A stretch of DNA of 64,000 bases from positions 1 through 64,000 of the forward strand of contig CAIQHB010000004.1 in assembly GCA_903871465.1 (NCBI GenBank). The letters run 5' to 3'. Positions 35,440-44,781 of this stretch are shown here, one piece after another. Position numbers and translations under genes: made by a program. How positions within the stretch are numbered: position 1 is the stretch's first letter; the number at the start of each line of letters is the position of its first letter. The DNA comes from an uncultured Methanosarcinales archaeon (lineage in GTDB: Archaea > Halobacteriota > Methanosarcinia > Methanotrichales > Methanotrichaceae). The notes under the pieces were generated by a model. The model was not told where the DNA came from, searched no databases, and saw only the letters and a list, made by a program, of their open reading frames with translations.

Positions 35440-37998
35440 TCACTTGTTCCGCATAATATCCAAATCTTTCCTGAGGTCTTCGCTCATACGGGTTCCATTC
35501 AATCTGGAATTAAGAAGATTCTGCAATGTGAATTTGTCATATTTTATGTGCTCCAGATTAGCTTCGCTCAAGTTCACATTAATCATCATGATCATGGATA
35601 GGTCGGCATTTCTTAGATCTGTCCCCACCAGACTCACATTCTTCAGCAGTATCAACTCCATCCTGGAATTCTGCAGGTCGCACATGCTCAAATTGGCATC
35701 CTGGATGAGCATAGGTCCCTGCAGATTGGCTCGTTCCAGCTTGGCACGATAGAAATTAGTACCCATCAGGTTCAATCCCTGCAGAGTGGCTCCAAGGAGA
35801 GACGCCCTGGAAAAGTCGGCATCGTCTAGACTGGCACAGTAAATCTTTGCAAAATCCAAATTGGCGTTTTTGAGATTGGCGCCGGTCAGATCTGCATAAG
35901 CAAGATCCGCATTATTGAGTACTGCACCCGTAAGATTTGCTCTCATCATATAAGCCCGGGTCAGATCCGCTTTACTCAAATCAGCATGATTCAGGTTAGT
36001 GCCATAGAATTCTACTCGTGATAACTGGCTTTCCGATAGATCGCTGCCGCTCAGGTCTGCCCAACTCATCTTAGCGCTTACGGCATTTGCGCGGTGCATG
36101 TCTAATTCCATCATATTGGAACAATCCAAATCGGCTCCAACGAGCCTTGTTCCCGTCAGATCCGCTCCCCTTAGATTCGCATCTCTCATGTTGGCTTCAG
36201 TGGCATCTGCTCCGATCAACTTGGCTTCCACAAGCTTCGCTCCATCAAAATTTGCGCCCTTTAGATTTGTATGCGAAAGATCGGCATAGGAAAGATCCGA
36301 TTGCGAAAAGGAAGATCCAACAATATTCGAACCAGAAAGATCCGATCTGCTTAAATTGGTGTGAGTTAGGTTCGCGAAAACAGCAGTTGATTTGACCAGC
36401 CTTGATCCAAAGAAATTTGCTCCACCACAGCGTGCCTCGGAGAGATCAGCTCCTGACAGGTCCGCTTTGGAGACAGAAGCCTTGATCAGGTTCGCCCCAA
36501 CCAAGCTTGCTCCGGTCAGATTTGTACCATTTAATTGGGATTCCTGGAAGGTGGCGCGGTTCATGAATGCCTTTATGAAACTTGCTCCCTCCAAATTTGC
36601 ATAGCTAATTTTCACAGCCGACAGGCTGGAGCCATTCAGTTTGGCACCAACAAGAGTTGAATTATCGACCATGGATTGATCCAAATAGGAACCTGATAGA
36701 TCCGCTCCGGTCAGATTTGAATATATCAGATAATTAATCGGCAAGTAGGCACCCCTGAGATCGGCATGGGAGAGGTCGGAGCCATGAAGATCAACTGCCG
36801 GCATGAAGGCGCCGCTGAGATTGGCGCCGATTAGCTTGGCGTTACAGATTAATGCCTGCACCAGGGAGGATTGGCTCAGGTTAGTTCCGCGAAGATCGGA
36901 TCCTTGTAGATTTGACTGGTTCAAGTCTGCAATGGATAAGTCCAGGCCGCTGAGGTTTCTATAACTAAAATCTACACGAGACTGGAGTGGCTGATTGACG
37001 AATATGCTCCCAGAAGGAAGGCTCGAAACAGGAATCTCGAACCGGCGCAGTTCTTGCATATCGAATATGTAGGAGTTGGGAAGCTTCTTTATTACCTGGA
37101 TATTGTCCGCTGGTTCGTCTTGCAAGATACGTTGAGCCAGGTCCGCCGCCAGTCTACCCTGAACCGGACCCGTGGTAATCACTCCCCCGAGTACGCCGAA
37201 GCCCATGTAGACGTCCCGCGTACCATAAATGGGAACCGAGCTTGCAATTCTGAGGGTCCAGGCGCTCTCCTCATGGGTCAGGACTCTTCCAACACGATCC
37301 CGGTTATAATTCAAGAGAAGGAGCAAACTTCCCTCCTGCAGGGTGGATGCATTCCGTTGCAGCTCCTCTATCGTCATATTATCCCAGATGACAAAGCTGA
37401 CCTCCTGGCTAAATCCCGGAAGGGTCTGGTTCATGATCTCTCTATTGGCGTTGCCGGTGGTGGTTCTGTCATTTACTACAACTATTTGCTTTGTCTTCGG
37501 ATGTAATTTTAGCATTAGGGAGATGGTACCCTGAAGATCGAACGCCTCTACCACTCCGGTGAAGCCATGCTTTCCGGCCAGCATCTTATCTTCGAAGAAG
37601 TTTACTCCGCAAAAAACAACTGGCGTGCTGGAGAACAATTCGTCTCTGTTGTTGAGCAGAAACTGGAAAGCATCGTCATCCGAGCAAATGATAACGTCAA
37701 AATGGCGATCACTATACCTATTTTTGTATAATTCCTTCAATTCTTCCAGGCGCATCTTTGTGGGAGCCTGCTTCTTGGTATCCATGTACTCGAAAGAAAA
37801 TTTTGCAGCGGGATAATAAATGGACAATTCATTCTCTATCGCCGTGCCAATGGAGTCCGTCCATCGCAATCCAGGATTATATGAGGCGAGAACGAGTATT
37901 TGTTTTGAGGTGTTTTCTCCAATAGCGGAAGATTGTGTCGCCAGGGCTAAAACAATCAAACATAGTCCAAGAACCAATCTGAGGGATGAACAGGCCAT
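35440..37998 (-). CDS. Periplasmic-binding domain fused to a long pentapeptide-repeat helix
   Basis: An 852-residue exported protein. A signal peptide (1-25) is followed by an ABC_sub_bind-like periplasmic-binding domain (about 32-322: ILVLASYNPGLRWTDSI, VIICSDDDAFQFLL, TPVVFCGVNFF, GVITTGPVQGRLAADLAQRIL). Residues about 344-835 are roughly 95-100 consecutive pentapeptides of the A(D/N)LxX type, enough for some 24 coils of a four-sided beta helix. No kinase, transmembrane or anchor segment follows. Such binding domains usually sit in sensor kinases. Here the protein is presumably displayed outside, holding a ligand-binding head on a rod about 10 nm or more long (inference). Confidence 0.85.
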   Translation of the reverse strand: MACSSLRLVLGLCLIVLALATQSSAIGENTSKQILVLASYNPGLRWTDSIGTAIENELSIYYPAAKFSFEYMDTKKQAPTKMRLEELKELYKNRYSDRHFDVIICSDDDAFQFLLNNRDELFSSTPVVFCGVNFFEDKMLAGKHGFTGVVEAFDLQGTISLMLKLHPKTKQIVVVNDRTTTGNANREIMNQTLPGFSQEVSFVIWDNMTIEELQRNASTLQEGSLLLLLNYNRDRVGRVLTHEESAWTLRIASSVPIYGTRDVYMGFGVLGGVITTGPVQGRLAADLAQRILQDEPADNIQVIKKLPNSYIFDMQELRRFEIPVSSLPSGSIFVNQPLQSRVDFSYRNLSGLDLSIADLNQSNLQGSDLRGTNLSQSSLVQALICNAKLIGANLSGAFMPAVDLHGSDLSHADLRGAYLPINYLIYSNLTGADLSGSYLDQSMVDNSTLVGAKLNGSSLSAVKISYANLEGASFIKAFMNRATFQESQLNGTNLTGASLVGANLIKASVSKADLSGADLSEARCGGANFFGSRLVKSTAVFANLTHTNLSRSDLSGSNIVGSSFSQSDLSYADLSHTNLKGANFDGAKLVEAKLIGADATEANMRDANLRGADLTGTRLVGADLDCSNMMELDMHRANAVSAKMSWADLSGSDLSESQLSRVEFYGTNLNHADLSKADLTRAYMMRANLTGAVLNNADLAYADLTGANLKNANLDFAKIYCASLDDADFSRASLLGATLQGLNLMGTNFYRAKLERANLQGPMLIQDANLSMCDLQNSRMELILLKNVSLVGTDLRNADLSMIMMINVNLSEANLEHIKYDKFTLQNLLNSRLNGTRMSEDLRKDLDIMRNK

Positions 37999-38227
37999 GA
38001 CTTAGTTGTTCTAACTACTACTATAAATTAAGTTTGTTTCCTGCTGAATCAGGTAAGCGATTAATAAGATCTTTAGTTGATAATACATTTGTCTTAATGT
38101 AGATGCGAAGAGCATTAAAGAATATAGGCATCGTATACGGCTCAGATGCAGCCTCTAAACATCACTGTTCCCTATCTATCTCCAACTATAGCGATTTATC
38201 TGCCTGTAAGAAAGCAAAAATGTGAAA

Positions 38228-38488
38228 ATGAAGTTTGCTCGTTTAGTTTCTGGGAAGTTTGGGAAGGCCCTGGGCTCTTTTAAGGCCACCTGCAACGCCT
38301 TCAGCCCGTTTCTATATCGTCGCATGGCATTCGAAGCATATCGTGCCGGGGCTTCCTGTGGGTGGAGTGTCGCTTTTGCGGCTTCCAGCTCTGCTTTAGA
38401 TGGAAATATACCCGCAGAATGTGTATTTTGTGGTCAATCTCAGCTTATTCAGCTAGAATGTCCGCCAGGCAGCGGCAATGTACCATGA
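38228..38488 (+). CDS. Possible 86-aa protein
   Basis: An ORF in the 600-bp gap between the pentapeptide and Cache genes. It has an amphipathic basic N-terminus (MKFARLVSGKFGKALGSFKATC) and a C-terminal CVFCG...LECPPGSG segment. No ribosome site is obvious and no family is recognised. It may be real or chance. Nothing else was seen in the gap apart from TATA-like sequence on each side. Confidence 0.3.
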   Translation: MKFARLVSGKFGKALGSFKATCNAFSPFLYRRMAFEAYRAGASCGWSVAFAASSSALDGNIPAECVFCGQSQLIQLECPPGSGNVP

Positions 38489-38565
38489 TCAATTCATAGG
38501 CTAAACTCCTTGATCTTCATTTGGTCAGTTGTCGTCACATTGAACAATCCTTTCACTTGGAAAAA

Positions 38566-38574
38566 CATTTAAAT
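38566..38574 (+). promoter_or_regulatory. TATA box of tandem Cache gene
   Basis: CATTTAAAT lies about 30 bp before ATG 38600, giving a leaderless or very short leader. Confidence 0.45.
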
Positions 38575-38599
38575 GCATCAATGCAGTCGCTAGTCGATC

Positions 38600-39604
38600 A
38601 TGAGAACAATTTTTGCTTTTAGCATAGCGTTCTTCCTGGTTATGGCCGCTGTTGCCATTGTATTCGGTGTCTCGGCTACTGAGGACGCCGCCAATCAATC
38701 AGCAAGTCTGAACCAATCCACAACCGAGCTCGTGCACAGTTCATCTCTGACGGAGCTTGTTGATTTTGTGAGAGAGGCTCGCGACTATGCCCGCGAAGCG
38801 GGAAAAGAGAAGGCATGTTTCGAGTTTGACAACAAAACCGGAAAGTTCGTGCGAGGCGATCTTTACATTTATGCCTATGACTTCCAAGGAACAAACATCG
38901 CTCATCCCTTCCGCCCCGATTTCATAGGCAATAGCAAGATCAATTTGACGGACCCGAACGGCGTAGCTCTGATCAAAGACCTGATAGATTGCTCCCGCAG
39001 GGGCGAGGACTTCACATATTTCATCTTCCCTAATCCCGATCACGAATCTAAGGATGAGCTGAAGGTCGGCTATGCTGCCAAGGTTGACGACGACTGGTGG
39101 GTTGGCTCCGGAATCTATCTGTCCGATGTTCCCTCGATCTTCCCGGCCGAGGCAAGAGAAAACCTTGTCGGCTTCGTGGATGGGGCTGTAAAATATGCAG
39201 AAGAGAACGGAAAAGAGAAAGCTCTCCTGGCATTCAACGACAAGAATGGCTCGTTTGTTCGCGGCAACCTCTACGTCTTCGCCTATGACTACAACGGCAC
39301 GACTCTGTCACTGCCCTACCAGCCCAATCTTGTGGGCTCAAAACGCATAGATGCCACGGACCAGAACGGCGTTCACTTTGTGCAAAACTGCATCGATCAG
39401 GCAAAGAGAGGCGATGGATATCTGTATTACATTTATGCCAATCCCGCCAAGAACATGGCACAAGAGCTGAAGCTCGGCTACGTGAAAAACATGGATGGAA
39501 ACTGGTGGCTTGGTGCCGGAATCTATGCATCGGAATCAAACACGACTGCATCCACTAGCCAAACCTATCTGGGAGAAGTCGATGGTAATTCGATCGGCAA
39601 ATGA
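38600..39604 (+). CDS. Secreted tandem Cache (sCache_2) domain protein
   Basis: A 334-residue exported protein: signal peptide (IFAFSIAFFLVMAAVAIVFG), then two tandem copies of a Cache_2-type sensor domain (about 50-175 and 185-315). Each copy runs VDFVxxAxxYAxExGKEKA, FVRGxLYxxAYDxxGT, DxNGVxxVxxxIDxxxRG, YYIYxNP, ELKxGYxxxxDxxWWxGxGIY. Cache domains bind small organic acids for receptors and kinases, but no membrane or signalling part follows, so it is a free-standing extracellular binding protein. The duplication is internal and clear. Confidence 0.85.
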   Translation: MRTIFAFSIAFFLVMAAVAIVFGVSATEDAANQSASLNQSTTELVHSSSLTELVDFVREARDYAREAGKEKACFEFDNKTGKFVRGDLYIYAYDFQGTNIAHPFRPDFIGNSKINLTDPNGVALIKDLIDCSRRGEDFTYFIFPNPDHESKDELKVGYAAKVDDDWWVGSGIYLSDVPSIFPAEARENLVGFVDGAVKYAEENGKEKALLAFNDKNGSFVRGNLYVFAYDYNGTTLSLPYQPNLVGSKRIDATDQNGVHFVQNCIDQAKRGDGYLYYIYANPAKNMAQELKLGYVKNMDGNWWLGAGIYASESNTTASTSQTYLGEVDGNSIGK

Positions 39605-39822
39605 TTGTTGGTTGCGGCAACAGATAATCGTTAGTCGTTAATCTAAAAGAAAAAATAAGAAACCAACATCGAGTGCTCCTTATTTCATAAGCACCCGCAG
39701 ATTTTCTCTTTTTCCGGAATTCTTAATTACGAACTCCCTGCAATTCAGCCCACGGCTTGGCCGACAAGCTCGTCCGAAAAATAGAATGAGCGCAAATCCC
39801 ATCAAAAATGATAATAATAAGG

Positions 39823-39924
39823 TGCCGGGAGCGGGATTCGAGCCCGCGACTTCGAGATGACTCAGGCGCGTTCTACGCTTTTACCCTATGAGTCTCGCGC
39901 CCTAACCAACTAGGCCACCCCGGC
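39823..39924 (-). tRNA. tRNA-Met(CAT) with 28-nt intron
   Basis: A complete cloverleaf: acceptor GCCGGGG/TCCCGGC, D-arm GCC..GGC, anticodon stem CGAGA/TCTCG, T-arm GCGGG-CTCGAAT-CCCGC, discriminator A. The mature loop is CTCATAA. A 28-nt intron (GGGTAAAAGC...) sits after position 37, the standard archaeal site, and pairs through GACTCA/TGAGTC near the exon boundaries. The mature RNA is 74 nt; CCA is not encoded. Elongator tRNA-Met is most likely; tRNA-Ile2 (also CAT) cannot be excluded. Confidence 0.9.
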
Positions 39925-40046
39925 ACGGCATAGTCCCTCGATTGAATTGTTAAATAAGGTTTGTGCTTCCCAGGGGCCTGAGTCGTCTCACAGGGTCCGC
40001 GGGCGATGTGGGGAAAGAGCCATCTTTTAGTAATTGCATAGACCTG

Positions 40047-41252
40047 ATGACAATTATGCCTTCCGACATATCAGGCTCAGTAAGCGATACGCTATCCGGA
40101 AAGAGGATAGTAGTGGGAGTAACAGGCAGCATCGCCGCTGTGCGCGTCGTGGACCTCATTCGCGACCTCATCCGGCGAGGTGCAGAGGTTCACTGCACTA
40201 TGAGCCTGGCCGCGCAGCAGATCTTGCATCCTTATGCACTGGAGTATGCCACGGCGCACGCTGTGATCACGGAGATAACCGGTCGGGTGGAGCATGTGGA
40301 GTTTTGCGGCGTGGGTGGCAGGGCTGACCTGCTCCTCATCGCGCCCGCAACTGCCAATACCATAGGCAAGATGGCCTGCGGCATTGACGACACGCCTGTA
40401 ACAACCTTCGCCACCACTGCTTTAGGCAGCGGCAAGCCGGTCGCGGTTGTTCCGGCCATGCATGAAGCCATGTACCGCCATCCTGCGGTGCTCCGGAATC
40501 TGGAAGCCTTACGAAAAATGGGCGTCACGCTAATCGATCCGCGCATCGAAGAGGGCAAGGCCAAGATTGCCGACAACCTGCTGATTGTGCGAGAGGTGGA
40601 AAGGCTTTTGGGGCCCGGAGATTTGCAGGGCAAGAGGATCCTCATCACCAGCGGCTCCAACGCGGAAGTCATCGATCCTATTCGCATTCTGACCAACCGC
40701 GCCTCAGGCAAGACGGGCATAGCCCTGGCATTGGAGGCTCGCAGGCGCGGGGCAGATGTAACCGTAGTGCACCGCTTTATTCAGGACATTCCCGTACGCC
40801 AGGTCTATGCCGAGAGTGCGTCAGCGATGCTCGATGCCGTCATGGATGAGCTCGAGAAGGGCTGCGATGCTCTGATCAGCGCCGCGGCTGTCGCGGACTA
40901 TACACTCGACGCGAATGAGGATAAGATCAAGTCCGGCCAGGATCTGCTACTGAGACTCTTGCCCACCAAGAAGATAATCAAAACCGTGCGAGAGGCTTAT
41001 CCGGATCTCAAGATCGTGGGCTTCAAGGCCGAGACCAATGTCGATGATGCTGAACTCCTGGCCAGAGCTGAAGAGTCCCTGCGCGGAGCGAAGCTGGATC
41101 TGGTTGTCGCCAATGATGTCGCTCGTGGGGGCATGGGCACGGACGATAACAGGGTGCTGATAGTTGACAGATCCGGTCAGCATCGAGAGATCATGGGAAA
41201 GAAGAGCCTGATTGCCAAAAGTATCATCGACGCCTTGGTGGAAGTCTTATGA
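40047..41252 (+). CDS. coaBC: Bifunctional phosphopantothenoylcysteine decarboxylase/synthetase
   Basis: Joins cysteine to 4'-phosphopantothenate and decarboxylates the product. The CoaC flavoprotein part (about 1-190) has GVTGSIAAVRVVDLIRDL, HVEF and PAMHEAMYRHP. The CoaB part has ILITSGSNAEVIDPIRILTNRASGKTG, ISAAAVADYT and NDVARGGMGTDDNRV. The start is uncertain: ATG 40047 or 40056 both fit better than the track start, which adds 28 residues. It overlaps the pantoate kinase gene by 4 bp, so three CoA enzymes form one operon. Confidence 0.92.
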   Translation: MTIMPSDISGSVSDTLSGKRIVVGVTGSIAAVRVVDLIRDLIRRGAEVHCTMSLAAQQILHPYALEYATAHAVITEITGRVEHVEFCGVGGRADLLLIAPATANTIGKMACGIDDTPVTTFATTALGSGKPVAVVPAMHEAMYRHPAVLRNLEALRKMGVTLIDPRIEEGKAKIADNLLIVREVERLLGPGDLQGKRILITSGSNAEVIDPIRILTNRASGKTGIALALEARRRGADVTVVHRFIQDIPVRQVYAESASAMLDAVMDELEKGCDALISAAAVADYTLDANEDKIKSGQDLLLRLLPTKKIIKTVREAYPDLKIVGFKAETNVDDAELLARAEESLRGAKLDLVVANDVARGGMGTDDNRVLIVDRSGQHREIMGKKSLIAKSIIDALVEVL

Positions 41253-42121
41253 GCCTTAAGAAACCTGCGAAACCTGCAGAGACCAGGGCCTGGGTCCCAT
41301 CCCATATTACCGGTTTTTTTGCGGCCCACCGCAGAGACGACCCGCTGCATTCCGGCTCCATCGGCTGCGGCCTCTGCCTCTCCCTGGGCGCTACTACTAT
41401 CATAGAATCCGCTCCGAAGATCCGGAATACGGAAATTGTTCTTAATGGCATGGTATCCGATGCACCTGTTTCCAGATTTGTGGTGGAGAAGCTGGCCCGT
41501 GGGCCTGTCCGGGCGAGGACGGTGCTGGAGATGCCATTTGGTGCGGGCTTTGGAGCCAGCGGCGCAGGAGCCCTGGGGTGCGCCTATGCCCTGAATGCCC
41601 ATTTCGATCTCGGCCTGACCGCAGACCAGGCGGCATGCTTTGCCCACGAAGCCGAGGTTCGCAATGGAACGGGTCTGGGAGACGTCATCGCTCAGAATAC
41701 GGGTGGCCTGGTGGTTCGGCTTATGCCCGGCGGACCGGGCATAGGTCGCATCGATCGAATACCGGTTCCGCTATTGCCGGTTGATTACGTGGTTCGGGGC
41801 CCCATCTCCACCAAAGACGTTCTCTCCGATCAGAATGCCATGTCATCGGTCAATAAAGCGGGCGTTGTGGCTCTGAAAGAGCTCTTGAAGAGGCCGACTT
41901 TGCAGAATTTCATGCAACTTTCCAGGGCCTTCACAGTGCAGTCGGGTCTCGCCAGCGACTGGGCGCGGGATGCCATCGAGGCGGTAGAGGCCGCGGGCGG
42001 AATGGCGAGCATGATCATGCTGGGGGACGCGGTCTTTGCCTTTGGCGGTGCCGAGGCCCTGAAGGGCTTTGGCGAGGTTCATACTACTACCATCTCCCAG
42101 AGAGGTGCTAATCTTGACTGA
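41249..42121 (+). CDS. Pantoate kinase (GHMP family)
   Basis: Archaeal pantoate kinase, which phosphorylates pantoate in place of the bacterial pantothenate kinase route. The 290-residue GHMP-fold protein has SGSIGCGLCLSLGATT and the phosphate-binding loop PFGAGFGASGAGALG. Co-location between coaBC and phosphopantothenate synthetase with overlaps on both sides confirms the pathway. Symbol omitted because usage varies (PoK). Confidence 0.92.
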   Translation: MSLKKPAKPAETRAWVPSHITGFFAAHRRDDPLHSGSIGCGLCLSLGATTIIESAPKIRNTEIVLNGMVSDAPVSRFVVEKLARGPVRARTVLEMPFGAGFGASGAGALGCAYALNAHFDLGLTADQAACFAHEAEVRNGTGLGDVIAQNTGGLVVRLMPGGPGIGRIDRIPVPLLPVDYVVRGPISTKDVLSDQNAMSSVNKAGVVALKELLKRPTLQNFMQLSRAFTVQSGLASDWARDAIEAVEAAGGMASMIMLGDAVFAFGGAEALKGFGEVHTTTISQRGANLD

Positions 42122-42872
42122 TATTCCCAAGTCTCATCCCAGATATGCTTCACTGGTGGCGCGCGAGCGTGTGGCAAATGGCGTGAAGAAAGGATTTACC
42201 AGTAACCAGGGGCTGATTGCTCAGGGCAGAGGAGAATGCTTTGACTATCTACTAGGCGAGAGGACGACGGCTTCCGCCGCTGCCGCCACGCAGGCTGCCG
42301 CAGCCCTGCTGCTTATGGCAGAGCGTCCCGTTCTCTCGGTCAACGGGAATGTGGCGGCTCTGGTTCCGGAAGAGATGGTAGCCCTGGCGGCTTTGCTAGG
42401 CGCTCCTCTGGAGGTAAATCTGTTTCACCGCAGCGAGGAGCGGGTGAAGTTGATTGCCCGTCTTTTGCGTGAGCAGGGAGCGGAAAAGGTGCTTGGTGAG
42501 AATCCCGATGCAACGGTACCCGGACTGGACCACGCGCGTGCGCTTGCCACGAGGGGCGGGATCTACGATGCCGATGTAGTCCTCATACCTCTGGAGGATG
42601 GAGACCGCTGCGAGGCGCTGGTCGCTATGGGAAAGAAGGTCATTGCCATAGACCTCAATCCCCTTTCCAGAACGGCTCGGAAAGCCACCGTGAGCATCGT
42701 GGACAACATCCTCCGGGCAGTGCCCAATCTGACGGAGCAGACAAGATTGCTCTCGAAGGAAACACGCGCAGATCTCGAGAAGATGGTGATGGAATACGAT
42801 AACCAAAAGGCTCTGGCCGGATCTGTGCAGGAGATTTGGGATCACCTGGACCGGCAATTCCGAGTGGGTTAG
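42114..42872 (+). CDS. 4-phosphopantoate--beta-alanine ligase
   Basis: Archaeal phosphopantothenate synthetase (COG1701), condensing 4-phosphopantoate with beta-alanine using ATP. Signature stretches are SHPRYASLVARERV, GLIAQGRGECFDYLLGE, PVLSVNGNVAAL, FHRSEERV and IDLNPLSRTA. I start it at TTG 42114, preceded by AGAGGTG and overlapping the pantoate kinase stop by 8 bp; the track start at 42069 would overlap by over 50 bp. It ends the CoA operon. Confidence 0.92.
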   Translation: MTDIPKSHPRYASLVARERVANGVKKGFTSNQGLIAQGRGECFDYLLGERTTASAAAATQAAAALLLMAERPVLSVNGNVAALVPEEMVALAALLGAPLEVNLFHRSEERVKLIARLLREQGAEKVLGENPDATVPGLDHARALATRGGIYDADVVLIPLEDGDRCEALVAMGKKVIAIDLNPLSRTARKATVSIVDNILRAVPNLTEQTRLLSKETRADLEKMVMEYDNQKALAGSVQEIWDHLDRQFRVG

Positions 42873-42943
42873 ATAGACATAGATCGTCGGTGATATCGAT
42901 ATTCATCATCAATATTATTAATAGTTCATAACCCGCTTCGCAT

Positions 42944-43789
42944 TCAGCCAGTTCGACTCCTGGCCGCCTTCTGCACGCTCTGATCCGGATCCTGGGCCAG
43001 TCTTCTTATGGTCTCGGCAGGCGTGCTGGGGTTCTTCGCCACTGCTTCTCTCACCATCCAGGACCAGTGGCCTGCGAGTTCCTCCAGGATCGATCCGTCC
43101 AGGTTGGGATTATGGGCCACGGCTTCCCTGACCTCCCAGCTTTTGTCGGCGGCAAGCGCGGCGAGCGCGGCTCCGGGCGTTAGTGGATTTTGGGCAACCG
43201 TCACCCGCACATCCATAATTCTGTCTGCGGAGAGATAGATGAGCAGATCCTCGGGGGTTGACGGATTTTCGGCGATGTTGTTTCGGACCAGCCAGCTTAC
43301 GTCCTTCGTCATCTTGCTCATTAGATCGCGTGTCAGCAGAGGATTGGATGCAGCCGAAGCACGGACGTGCTCATCAGAATCGCGGGCGAGAAATGCCAGG
43401 GTTTCAGGGTTGATATGCGGGTTTCTTGCCGCCGACTCTTTTACAAGATAGCGATTCTTTTGCAGGGTGCTGTCGTAGTCCACCATCTCGTCTCCGGCCA
43501 GCATCTCCAGCATCTCGCCTGTGGCCTGGCTGTTCAATGCCGCAGCAGACCGCACGTATCCTGAGCTGTCCTCAACCAGAAGGGTCAAGGTCGAGAGAGT
43601 GGCTCGGGCATTGCCTGCCACAGCTTCTCTCACCCACTGCACCCTATCGCGGGCCAGATGGCTCAGGATCTCCTCCGGAGTGTCTGGATCCCAGGCCAGT
43701 TTTCTGCGCACATGCCAGTCCCAGGATTGAGAGAGCTCTTTTGGGTCCTCTCTTTCATTTTCCTTTTCCTTCTGGTTCTCACCGATCAT
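42944..43789 (-). CDS. LRV/HEAT-like repeat protein
   Basis: A 281-residue protein of roughly nine to ten 24-residue repeats of the form NPxTPxxxLxxLAxDxxxxVRxAVA (leucine-rich repeat variant, close to HEAT). Such solenoids bind proteins and, in some bacteria, sit beside iron-sulfur domains, but no cysteine cluster is present here. The start overlaps the stop of the Vms1-like gene by 4 bp (ATGA), so they are made together and may form a complex. Confidence 0.8.
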   Translation of the reverse strand: MIGENQKEKENEREDPKELSQSWDWHVRRKLAWDPDTPEEILSHLARDRVQWVREAVAGNARATLSTLTLLVEDSSGYVRSAAALNSQATGEMLEMLAGDEMVDYDSTLQKNRYLVKESAARNPHINPETLAFLARDSDEHVRASAASNPLLTRDLMSKMTKDVSWLVRNNIAENPSTPEDLLIYLSADRIMDVRVTVAQNPLTPGAALAALAADKSWEVREAVAHNPNLDGSILEELAGHWSWMVREAVAKNPSTPAETIRRLAQDPDQSVQKAARSRTG

Positions 43790-44730
43790 ATCTCAATCCG
43801 GTAGCATGTGAAGCCATAAACCTCTTCTAAAAGCGAATCGAGCTGCTTTTCATCATGTGTCTCCAGCCTTCTCTCTACTATCGGCAGGCAGATGGATGGT
43901 TTGATCTGTCTCGTGAGGCTCTCGTCTCCACTGAGGATGGCGTATTTCACAATAGTTCCATATTTGGCCAGGAGCATAGAGAGCTTTTCCTGGACGGCAT
44001 CGACGTGATTCTTTATGTCCTCCTCGCGCAGCCTCTCAAATCTCTTCTGGCTCCATCCGCCCTTGGAATGCTTCTCTTTCACCTGGCTTTCCACGAACTC
44101 CAATACCTCGAAGCCCTCCTGGCTCATGGCCACACCCATAAAGGTGTCTCCTGCATGGGCAGAGACGACCAAAACCGGGGTTTCCGCCGCCTCTAATACC
44201 TGGTCAAGCTGGAAGGTGCTGCCTTCCCAGGATGCACTCTCCTGGATGGGAAAGGGTGGAATGAGGAGCAACATAAAAAGCTGCGGATAATAGAGGATTA
44301 TCTTGCCCCTTTGAGATTTGACGGCCAGAGCGGCCTTTTTTGCCTGCTGGGGAAGGCTGACGTCCTCAGGAACGGGGCCCGGAAAACAGGTAACCAGGAG
44401 ATCATCTTTAGGAGAGGAGCAGGCTTTGAGTCTCTGCAGTAACATATCCAGCTCTCGACGACTTGGCTTCCACAATCGAGGCAGCTTTTCTTCTCCCGAC
44501 TCTGCCTCGGTCACAGGCGAAAGCGAAACTGCAGCCACCTTTTGTTCCATAGCTTTTAGCGCTAAATTGGCCTCCTGGTTAGCGCTCGTGAGCTTGCGAA
44601 TCTTCTCTTCTCGCTTCTCCAGAGTGCGCAAAAGCTCTCCCTTCTCGCGCTCCAGCGCGGCCTTTGCCGCCTCCAGCTCCAAAACTCGGTCTTCAAGCTT
44701 CTTTTTGCCGAAGAGGTCCACCAAACTCAC
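43786..44730 (-). CDS. Vms1-like release-factor-related protein (VLRF1)
   Basis: A 314-residue protein with an N-terminal coiled coil (about 8-68) and an eRF1-like domain with the loop HSKGGWSQKRFERLREEDIK (221-240). This is the VLRF1 version of the catalytic loop of release factors, with GGWSQ where aRF1 has GGQSS. In eukaryotes Vms1/ANKZF1 cleaves peptidyl-tRNA on stalled ribosomes. A ribosome-rescue role here is inference. It is coupled to the LRV-repeat gene. The call rests on motif memory. Confidence 0.75.
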   Translation of the reverse strand: MSLVDLFGKKKLEDRVLELEAAKAALEREKGELLRTLEKREEKIRKLTSANQEANLALKAMEQKVAAVSLSPVTEAESGEEKLPRLWKPSRRELDMLLQRLKACSSPKDDLLVTCFPGPVPEDVSLPQQAKKAALAVKSQRGKIILYYPQLFMLLLIPPFPIQESASWEGSTFQLDQVLEAAETPVLVVSAHAGDTFMGVAMSQEGFEVLEFVESQVKEKHSKGGWSQKRFERLREEDIKNHVDAVQEKLSMLLAKYGTIVKYAILSGDESLTRQIKPSICLPIVERRLETHDEKQLDSLLEEVYGFTCYRIEI

Positions 44731-44781
44731 CGCCTCCCTATTTTCATCCCGCTGATAGTTTAAATCATATAAGTAGATTCA

